A stretch of 64,000 nucleotides of DNA from Psychrobacter sp. LV10R520-6 (lineage in GTDB: Bacteria > Pseudomonadota > Gammaproteobacteria > Pseudomonadales > Moraxellaceae): contig NZ_LT900024.1 in NCBI RefSeq assembly GCF_900182925.1, positions 992,001 through 1,056,000 on the forward strand, in the 5' to 3' direction. The notes beneath the pieces were generated by a model, which worked only from the letters and a program-made list of their open reading frames with translations, had not been told where the DNA came from and did not search any database. Of the stretch, positions 57,219-64,000 are shown piece after piece (within the stretch, counting starts at the first letter, position 1; every line of letters starts with the position of its first letter). Position numbers and translations under genes: made by a program.

Positions 57219-58637
57219 CTAAAGAAAAAGTTTCACCAACTTGTTAGAATCTGTATGAGCGTCAATTACCGTTAAAAACGTATAGGCCCCAATAAACTTA
57301 CGGCTGATAAACATAAACTCTTTAGGAGGTAGGTTAAACTCGAATGATTGTATCGCACGAGTAGCAGACGCTGAAAGTCGTGAATGCAGTTTACTACCTG
57401 CCCAAATATAACGTTGTTGCTCATCCAAGCAGCTGACAGGGATGTCAGGATTAGTTGCGGGATTACTAAAAGGTTCGGTAGCCAGTAAAAACAGCGAGGC
57501 AACATCAGTACGGACCTTATCACTCATACTATCAAAAAAATCATAACCTGTCATAACTAACGCCATTGCCTGATGATCATGATAGTAACCTGCTCGTAAT
57601 AGGCCACGCGCTATCGTCAATAGAGTGTTATCAAATTGACGAATAGCACCAAAATCCAGTAAAACTAGTTTGTCGATCTCAGCATCATCATCTTGGTCAT
57701 TATTGCCGATACGCACTAAATAGTTACCAAAATTTGGATCAGTTTGCATCTCGCCCCACACAAAAATCTCTCGCATCATAATTTCGATGGCAGCTTGACC
57801 AATCGCGTTGCGGCGCTCGTGAGGCACTAAGCGCAGCGCTTCGGAAACAACCGAAACTCCTGGCTCATAAGACATACACAATAAACGCTTAGTTGAATAA
57901 GTACGATTTATTTTGGGAACCACATAACGCGGATCATCGAGTAGACGTTCATAAAAACGTTCTGTCGTTGCGGCTTCTGCCTCATAATCCACTTCATGAT
58001 GGAGTAGATCACGTATTTCCTCAAACCAAGTATCAAGTGAGCGCGTTTGCGGAACGATATTACTTACTTTTAACAAGCGTTTGAACAATGCCAAATCCGA
58101 ATCAATAGCGTCTGCCACCCCTGGATATTGAACTTTTAACACCACTTGTTCGCCAGTAGCCAACACGGTTGCACGATGAACTTGGGCGAGGGAAGCGGTG
58201 CCAATAGGAACAGGGTCAACGTCAAGTTCGCTTAGCTTGTCACCCAAGATACGCTGTAACGTTTGCTCTATTTTTGACCAAGTGAGTGTTGCAGTATCAT
58301 CATTGAGTGTTTGCAGCGCACGAGTAATTTCAGGCGGCAAGACGTGCTCACCATACATAGCTAACATCTGACCAATTTTGACTACCGAACCTTTGAGCTT
58401 GCCAAGCTCTACTGCAACATAATTCGCCTGTGCTTCCATAAAGGCTTGATTGCGTACCGTGCGTGCTTTTTTGTCTAAAAACATACCAGAGACACTATTG
58501 CCCGCCCAGCGGCGACCAATATTCAAGGAGGTTTTAGCAATCGACAATCGACGTTCGAACCCTGAAGTTTTTAGGTTATCAATCGATTGTTTATTATTAG
58601 AAGGTTTAGACGGATCATGTGCCATAAAGATCATCAT
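57219..58637 (-). CDS. ABC1/UbiB (AarF) family atypical kinase
   Basis: A 472-residue protein-kinase-like ATPase of the ABC1/ADCK group. The family's KxGQ motif is in GSVVKIGQMLAM. Further motifs are VPIGTASLAQVHRA (Ala-rich loop), VVLKVQYPGV (lysine), EVDYEAEA and LLDFGAIRQF (metal-binding DFG). It has no C-terminal membrane helices of the ubiquinone-locus UbiB type, so it is a soluble paralogue. Role unknown, possibly lipid or quinone related. The start is the first of tandem ATGs; MAHDPSKPS at 58625 is an alternative. Confidence 0.88.
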   Translation of the reverse strand: MMIFMAHDPSKPSNNKQSIDNLKTSGFERRLSIAKTSLNIGRRWAGNSVSGMFLDKKARTVRNQAFMEAQANYVAVELGKLKGSVVKIGQMLAMYGEHVLPPEITRALQTLNDDTATLTWSKIEQTLQRILGDKLSELDVDPVPIGTASLAQVHRATVLATGEQVVLKVQYPGVADAIDSDLALFKRLLKVSNIVPQTRSLDTWFEEIRDLLHHEVDYEAEAATTERFYERLLDDPRYVVPKINRTYSTKRLLCMSYEPGVSVVSEALRLVPHERRNAIGQAAIEIMMREIFVWGEMQTDPNFGNYLVRIGNNDQDDDAEIDKLVLLDFGAIRQFDNTLLTIARGLLRAGYYHDHQAMALVMTGYDFFDSMSDKVRTDVASLFLLATEPFSNPATNPDIPVSCLDEQQRYIWAGSKLHSRLSASATRAIQSFEFNLPPKEFMFISRKFIGAYTFLTVIDAHTDSNKLVKLFL

Positions 58638-58839
58638 TCATCGGGGTGGTATTGATTTGCGGGTTACAGACCAGCAATACAAGCCAGTAATAAAAAGAAT
58701 ATGCAACGTAAGTATAAGAAATTGTACCATACAAAATGATATCGGTTGATGAGCCTTAGAGGGCTTATAACAGTTACTTTGTAAGCTCAAGTTTTGCTAT
58801 TGAGACTAGATAAGGCCATCAGACAATTAATAAAATATC
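58638..58839. other. Intergenic region upstream of the UbiB-family gene
   Basis: About 200 bases between the purD terminator and the UbiB-family start. AT-rich, presumably the promoter of the latter. Nothing else seen. Confidence 0.4.
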
Positions 58840-58873
58840 AAAAAATTCGACCTAGTATGGTACTAGATCGAAT
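58840..58873 (-). terminator. Terminator after purD
   Basis: A 13-bp stem (ATTCGATCTAGTA with TACTAGGTCGAAT, one mismatch) with a three-base loop is followed by TTTTTTG on the minus strand. Confidence 0.85.
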
Positions 58874-58948
58874 GAGGATTAATTCTAGAAAATCTCACTT
58901 TTTATCAAAAAGTATCAAAATGTCAGGAAATGCACTTCTATTAAGTTG

Positions 58949-60295
58949 TTAATAATTTTCACGTGCGATAGCATGATGACCGATATCACGGCGATAATGA
59001 GCACCATCAAAACTAATCGCGCCAGATACAGCGAGTGCTGCTTGCTGCGCTTCCAATATATTGTCTGCCAACGCAGTGATACATAATACACGCCCGCCAT
59101 TGGTGACAACGGCTTGGTCGTCATTTTCATCAATCGCCGTGCCAGCATGAAAAACTTTTACGGTGTTATCACGTTGAGCAGCAAGCTCTGGCAATCCAGT
59201 AATGATATCGCCTTTAGAAGATGTTTCTGGATAGCCTTTCGATGCCATCACAATGCCTAATGCAGGGCGTGCGTCCCAATTGGCTTGATTGGGTAACTTA
59301 CCAGTTAACCCTTGAGCAACCAAATCTACCATTGAGGACTGCAGGCGCATCAAAATTGGCTGCGTTTCAGGATCACCAAGGCGACAATTGAACTCAATCA
59401 CAAATGGATTACCAGCTTCATTGATCATCAACCCCGCATACAAAAACCCAGTATAAGGATGACCTGCAGCTTTCATGGCATCAACGACTGGCTGAATGAC
59501 TTGTGCCATTACTTTGTCATGGACGTCTTTGGTAACCACGGGAGCAGGGGAGTATGCGCCCATGCCACCGGTATTCGGGCCGGTATCTCCTTCAAAAGCA
59601 CGCTTATGATCTTGGCTAGTGGCCATTGGTAAAATGTTCTCACCATCAATCATACAAATAAAGCTGGCCTCTTCACCTCTTAAAAATTGCTCGATGACCA
59701 CGCGGCTACCCGCATCGCCAAATTTATTGTCCGCTAGCATATCATCAATAGCTGCATGCGCTTGTTCAATGGTTTCGGCAACGATGACACCTTTACCAGC
59801 TGCAAGACCGTCAGCCTTAATGACAATTGGTGCGCCTTGTTTATCAACATACGATTTAGCGCTGGCAACGTCAGTAAAGCCTTGATATTCGGCAGTGGGA
59901 ATATTATTTTGCGCCATAAATTCTTTGGCAAAGGTCTTAGAGCCTTCTAATTGCGCACAATAAGCCGTTGGCCCCCATGCTTGAATACCAGCATCACGGC
60001 AGGCATCTACAATACCGATGACTAATGGTGCTTCAGGGCCAACGATGACCATGTCTATGGCGTTATTTTGGCAAAAGTCTATGACCGCACTGTGTTTTGC
60101 AGCACTAGGTTTTCCAAAACTAAGATTGCCTGCACCAGCAGTAACTTCTAAAATGACGTTTTGACACTTAGGTTCAAGGGCAGTACCTGCATTGCCAGGG
60201 GCAACGTAAATGTGCTGTACCTTGTCATCTTTTGCACACTGCCAGGCTAATGCGTGTTCACGACCACCTGAGCCAATCACCAAAATATTCATCAT
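58949..60295 (-). CDS. purD: Phosphoribosylamine-glycine ligase
   Basis: It joins glycine to phosphoribosylamine in purine synthesis. The N-terminal domain begins NILVIGSGGREHALAW. The ATP-grasp domain includes VIKADGLAAGKGVIVA, DTGPNTGGMGAYSPAP and EFNCRLGDPETQ. The frame opens at 60313, but the ATGATG at 60295-60290 has AAGGG eight bases upstream and gives the family start. It has about 448 residues. It stands alone, without purH. Confidence 0.95.
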   Translation of the reverse strand: MMNILVIGSGGREHALAWQCAKDDKVQHIYVAPGNAGTALEPKCQNVILEVTAGAGNLSFGKPSAAKHSAVIDFCQNNAIDMVIVGPEAPLVIGIVDACRDAGIQAWGPTAYCAQLEGSKTFAKEFMAQNNIPTAEYQGFTDVASAKSYVDKQGAPIVIKADGLAAGKGVIVAETIEQAHAAIDDMLADNKFGDAGSRVVIEQFLRGEEASFICMIDGENILPMATSQDHKRAFEGDTGPNTGGMGAYSPAPVVTKDVHDKVMAQVIQPVVDAMKAAGHPYTGFLYAGLMINEAGNPFVIEFNCRLGDPETQPILMRLQSSMVDLVAQGLTGKLPNQANWDARPALGIVMASKGYPETSSKGDIITGLPELAAQRDNTVKVFHAGTAIDENDDQAVVTNGGRVLCITALADNILEAQQAALAVSGAISFDGAHYRRDIGHHAIARENY

Positions 60296-60817
60296 ACGTT
60301 TTGCCCTTAGCATTAATTGTTAGTAGCCAGTTAGTAAATTACTGTTAAGCATAATGCTGTATTCTAGCAAAAAAGTCGCATTGATTGCCATGAGTATCCC
60401 TGCCAGCACGCAAAGGTTGCCGTAGTAACCATTCAGACGGTTCAATAATAGCGTAGACTACTCATTATAGATGAGCCAATAAGTTAATCTTGTTTAACCA
60501 TCAGCCACTAATTGTACTAAAACTAGAACTGATGGTGTTATTGATAGATGGTTTCATTAATAAAGGTTATCGACCTGATGCTGATCCATAAAATGATTGT
60601 GCTATTGCTAGGCGAGCAGGTGCGTTACAATTCATCGGACGAGCGCTGTCACTATCATAAGCACTACTATAACCAGTCGCCTGCCAGCATAAGAAAAGAA
60701 AACACACGGAAGAATAAGTTATTAGTGAATAACGTCGATAAACAGACGTAACTTTTAAACAAACCTCTTAAATACAACCCTAAGAATCAAACTTATAAAA
60801 AAGGAAAAACAAACGCG
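60296..60817. other. Divergent intergenic region purD/gdhB
   Basis: About 520 bases holding the promoters of two divergent genes. A 67-codon frame (60548-60751) has no ribosome site or recognisable domain and is not reported. No riboswitch or PurR box was identified by eye. Confidence 0.4.
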
Positions 60818-63800
60818 ATGCCAAACTCCCTAAGTATAACAACAGAGCGTATTGGCCAAATAAGCGATATTGCCACCAGTTATGTGCAAAAGGATAAATC
60901 GCTCCTGGATCATTTTATTCACAGTTACTATCGACCGCTACATCAGGAGACGGCAGGAGCCATCAGTGATGCCGATCTTGCGGGTATGGTGCTGCATCAT
61001 TTTACCTTGCTAACCGCCTATGATGGCAAAAAGCCGCAGCTGACGGTTTTAAACCCTATTGCTGAAGAGCAACACTTTCATAGCTCGCATACTATTATCC
61101 AAATGGTGGCGTATGATCGGCCATTTTTGGTAGATACTTTATTGATGACCCTTGAGGCGCAGGGTATCGATGTACATCGCACTTACAATACTATTATCAA
61201 TGTACAGCGTGATGATACCGGTACAATCACCCAAATTGATAGTGCACCCGAAAGCGCGACTTCTCATATGTCATTGATTCATTGTGAGATTGCTTACCAA
61301 GATCATGATGAACTTGCAGCCCTGCATCAGTTGTTATTAGACAAAGTTGAGACGCTAGATACGGTGGTCGGTGACTGGGAGCAGATGCATACTCAGCTGA
61401 CGGACATCAAAGCTGAGCTGTTACAAAAACCGCTGCCTGAGGGGTTTTATTCACATCAAGAAATTCAAGCATTCATAGATTGGATATTAGACGATCACTT
61501 TATCTTTTTGGGCTATCGAGAATACCGCCTAGAAGGGGGCAATCATATTGCCGTTAACAACGATAAGACGAATGAGAACAAAAAAGGTGGCGCCAACATG
61601 GGTGCTGACCTAGACTTATTTGCGATTGGTAACAGCGGTCTTGGCTTGCTGCGCGGTGCTGAAGAAGACCGATTATCGACCAGTTTTGATAAACTACCTA
61701 CTGAACTCAAGCAGTTATTGACCGTGCCTCGCGTACTGATGCTATCTAAATCAAGCCGAGTGTCACCTGTCCATCGTTCGGTATATATGGATTTTTTGGG
61801 TATTCATAAGTTTGATGATAATGGCAAGCTAGTGGGGGAATATCGCTTTATTGGTCTGCTAACGTCACAAGCTTATCAGCTAAGCGTGCAACAAGTCCCA
61901 CTACTACGCGAAAAGTCCTATAAGATAATGGCCATGGCAGAATTGCCACGTGATGGTCATGCCTATCATAAAATGATGTATGTGATTAATACCTTACCAC
62001 GTGATGACTTGTTTCAAGCCAGCGTCGAGGAGCTATATCCTATTGTCTCTGGTATTAGCCAACTACAAGATAAAAAAAGTCTGCGTTTATTCAGCCGGAT
62101 CGACCCTTATCAGCGCTTTGTGTCGTGCTTGGTTTATATTCCGCGCGATAAGTTCAATACTGAACTGCGTATTAAAGTACAAAACGTCTTAAAAGAAGCT
62201 TATGGTGGCACGTCATCTGGCTTCACAACTGAGTTCAATGAATCAGATCATGCCCGCGTCCATGTGCACGTGCGTACCGTACCGGGTCACGTCAATGAGA
62301 TAGAGAACAGTGTACTTGAGGCTGAGCTGTCAGCACTCATGCAGTCATGGAGCGATCACTATCAAAAAATGCTGCTCGACAATGTGGGTGAACAACAAGC
62401 CAATGCTTTAATGCGCCGGTTTTTGCATTACATTCCGGCCGCTTATCAAGAGCGTTTTGATGCCCATACTGGGGTCGAGGATACCAAACGTCTGGCAAAA
62501 TTGACGGATGAGCAGTCGATGATTTGGCATCTGTATCAGTCAACAGGTGATGCCAGAAACCAGTTACATCTGAAGCTGTATGGTCGTCAGCAACCGGTTA
62601 TTTTATCTAAAGTATTGCCCATTCTAGAAAATTTTGGCGTTTCGGTCATCTCAGCACAAACGTATGAATTTGATTTGCCTGAGCAGTCTATTTGGATGCA
62701 AGAGTACGAGTTGACTTTGCAGCATGTGGATACGGTTGATATGCAAGTGGTGCGCGGCCAGTTTGAGGACAGCCTCAAACAAATCTGGGCAGGGCGCATT
62801 GAGAGCGATACCTTTAATGAATTGGTTTTAACCTCCAATATTGATGCTTATAATGTGGTGGTACTGCGTGCGTTATCACGCTATATGCGCCAAGCTCGTG
62901 CGCCATTTTCTAAAGATTATATTCAAAAAACAGTGGTGAAGAACAGCGCTATCAGTGTGGCTTTGGTCAATCTGTTCGATGCGCGTATGAATCCTAGATA
63001 CGGGAATGATGGCCGTATGGAAAAAACAACGCAGATTCAAGCGCAGATTACCAAAGCGCTGGCAGGTGTCGATAGCTTAGATGAAGACCGTATCTTGCGC
63101 TGGTACTTAGACTTGATTAACGCTATGGTACGGACGAACTTTTATCAAACCGAAGCTGATGGTCAGCGTAAAGACCGGCTGTCGTTTAAGTTCTTAGCAG
63201 CAGATATTCCAAATTTACCCAAACCTAAGCCGATGTTTGAGATATTTGTGTATTCACCCCGTGTTGAAGCGGTGCATCTACGCGGCGGAAAAGTCGCCCG
63301 TGGCGGCCTACGCTGGTCAGACCGCATGGAGGACTTCCGTACTGAAGTGCTCGGTCTCGTCAAAGCGCAAATGGTCAAAAATGCGGTGATTGTCCCTGTG
63401 GGCTCTAAAGGCGGCTTCATTGTGAAGACCAAAACCATGGCCGACGGTCGTGATGCTTTCCAAGCCGAAGGCATTGCCTGCTATCAGATCTTCCTGCGCG
63501 GTATGCTCGATGTCACAGATAATATTGTCGATGGCATCATTGTCCCGCCAGCAGATACCGTGCGTTATGATGACGATGACCCCTACTTAGTAGTCGCGGC
63601 AGATAAAGGCACGGCAAGCTTCTCTGATATTGCCAATGCCTTAGCCGCTGAATACAACTTTTGGCTCGATGATGCGTTTGCCTCCGGTGGTTCGGTCGGT
63701 TATGACCACAAAGCAATGGGTATCACGGCACGCGGCGGTTGGGAATCAGTAAAACGCCACTTCCGTATGCGCGACATGGACATCCAAGACCGTGATGACT

Positions 63801-64000
63801 TCACCGTTGTCGGTATCGGTGATATGAGTGGTGACGTATTCGGCAACGGTATGCTGCTCTCAACCCATATCAAGCTGGTTGCTGCTTTTAATCACCTACA
63901 CATCTTTATCGATCCAAATCCTGATACTGCCACCTCGTATGCAGAACGGGCACGCTTGTTTGAGATGCCGCGCTCGACGTGGGAGGATTATGAAAAATCT
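60818..64000 (+). CDS. gdhB: NAD-specific glutamate dehydrogenase, large type (5' part; cut by window end)
   Basis: The frame is open from the ATG at 60818 (MPNSLSITTERIGQ) to the window end: 1061 codons of an expected 1600 or so. The long N-terminal region (residues 1-700) has regulatory ACT-like segments (PFLVDTLLMTLEAQGIDVHR). The catalytic domain begins near residue 790 with RGGLRWSDRMEDFRTEVLGL, followed by the substrate-lysine motif GSKGGFIVK and TVVGIGDMSGDVFGNGM (NAD fold). This GDH-180 family oxidises glutamate to 2-oxoglutarate. AAGGA lies 12 bases before the ATG. Confidence 0.95.
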   Translation, partial: MPNSLSITTERIGQISDIATSYVQKDKSLLDHFIHSYYRPLHQETAGAISDADLAGMVLHHFTLLTAYDGKKPQLTVLNPIAEEQHFHSSHTIIQMVAYDRPFLVDTLLMTLEAQGIDVHRTYNTIINVQRDDTGTITQIDSAPESATSHMSLIHCEIAYQDHDELAALHQLLLDKVETLDTVVGDWEQMHTQLTDIKAELLQKPLPEGFYSHQEIQAFIDWILDDHFIFLGYREYRLEGGNHIAVNNDKTNENKKGGANMGADLDLFAIGNSGLGLLRGAEEDRLSTSFDKLPTELKQLLTVPRVLMLSKSSRVSPVHRSVYMDFLGIHKFDDNGKLVGEYRFIGLLTSQAYQLSVQQVPLLREKSYKIMAMAELPRDGHAYHKMMYVINTLPRDDLFQASVEELYPIVSGISQLQDKKSLRLFSRIDPYQRFVSCLVYIPRDKFNTELRIKVQNVLKEAYGGTSSGFTTEFNESDHARVHVHVRTVPGHVNEIENSVLEAELSALMQSWSDHYQKMLLDNVGEQQANALMRRFLHYIPAAYQERFDAHTGVEDTKRLAKLTDEQSMIWHLYQSTGDARNQLHLKLYGRQQPVILSKVLPILENFGVSVISAQTYEFDLPEQSIWMQEYELTLQHVDTVDMQVVRGQFEDSLKQIWAGRIESDTFNELVLTSNIDAYNVVVLRALSRYMRQARAPFSKDYIQKTVVKNSAISVALVNLFDARMNPRYGNDGRMEKTTQIQAQITKALAGVDSLDEDRILRWYLDLINAMVRTNFYQTEADGQRKDRLSFKFLAADIPNLPKPKPMFEIFVYSPRVEAVHLRGGKVARGGLRWSDRMEDFRTEVLGLVKAQMVKNAVIVPVGSKGGFIVKTKTMADGRDAFQAEGIACYQIFLRGMLDVTDNIVDGIIVPPADTVRYDDDDPYLVVAADKGTASFSDIANALAAEYNFWLDDAFASGGSVGYDHKAMGITARGGWESVKRHFRMRDMDIQDRDDFTVVGIGDMSGDVFGNGMLLSTHIKLVAAFNHLHIFIDPNPDTATSYAERARLFEMPRSTWEDYEKS

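Noticed and set aside
60548..60751. 67-codon frame between purD and gdhB
   Set aside because: No ribosome site, no similarity, and it occupies the expected promoter region.

Overview
The window reads as a chromosomal segment of a Moraxellaceae gammaproteobacterium, most probably Psychrobacter. The grounds are AT-leaning intergenic DNA, the protein flavour of the housekeeping genes, a giant NAD-type glutamate dehydrogenase, two large (about 600-residue) acyl-CoA dehydrogenases, a Neisseria/Acinetobacter-type Gcr protein, and gene orders such as dnaB-alr and pdxA-rsmA-apaH. The genus is an inference from recognition, not from a search. No tRNA, rRNA, CRISPR array or prophage was seen.

Layout. 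0-8 kb: a PaiB-like gene lacking a standard start, an excalibur-domain membrane protein, ilvA divergent from rpiA, argF, alr and dnaB. 8-14 kb: pdxA, rsmA, apaH (apaG absent) and gcr. 14-21 kb: two acyl-CoA dehydrogenase paralogues, a PAS-GGDEF-EAL protein, rsmE. 21.8-23.2 kb: an IS200/IS605-type element carrying an apparently intact TnpB. 23-28 kb: metF and ahcY, the latter behind a probable S-adenosylhomocysteine riboswitch, then a BtuB-like receptor. 28-36 kb: an MscS-type channel, a frameshifted AlkA-like glycosylase, an Smr protein, trpC, an IS1-like remnant and a class II UvrA. 36-42 kb: SulP transporter plus universal stress protein, and a LysR regulator divergent from the glutathione-dependent formaldehyde dehydrogenase. 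41.7-45 kb is a decayed accessory stretch: 5'-truncated araC-family and ohr genes facing each other, and a LysE fragment. 45-54 kb: pnuC and an NR kinase, a KASIII enzyme, prfA, a higBA toxin-antitoxin pair, lysS and dnaX. 54-64 kb: a LysR regulator, a 282-bp TnpB-less derivative of the IS605 element, argD, yacG, a UbiB-family kinase, purD and the first two thirds of the large glutamate dehydrogenase, cut by the window end.

How the genes work together. Most are single housekeeping genes or short pairs ended by clear rho-independent terminators. MetF and AhcY jointly feed the methionine/homocysteine cycle, and PnuC plus the RNK-domain protein import and phosphorylate nicotinamide riboside. PdxA, RsmA and ApaH keep most of the E. 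coli order.

The most interesting signals are mobile-element related. The TnpB element and the 282-bp mini-element 32 kb away share both ends and a structured right-end RNA segment. A hairpin in that segment shows a compensatory base-pair change, and both left ends carry promoter-like motifs at the same position. The mini-element therefore looks like a stand-alone omega-RNA locus served in trans. A second, unrelated family of about 140-bp inverted-repeat elements occurs three times (9.3, 33.3 and 49.1 kb).
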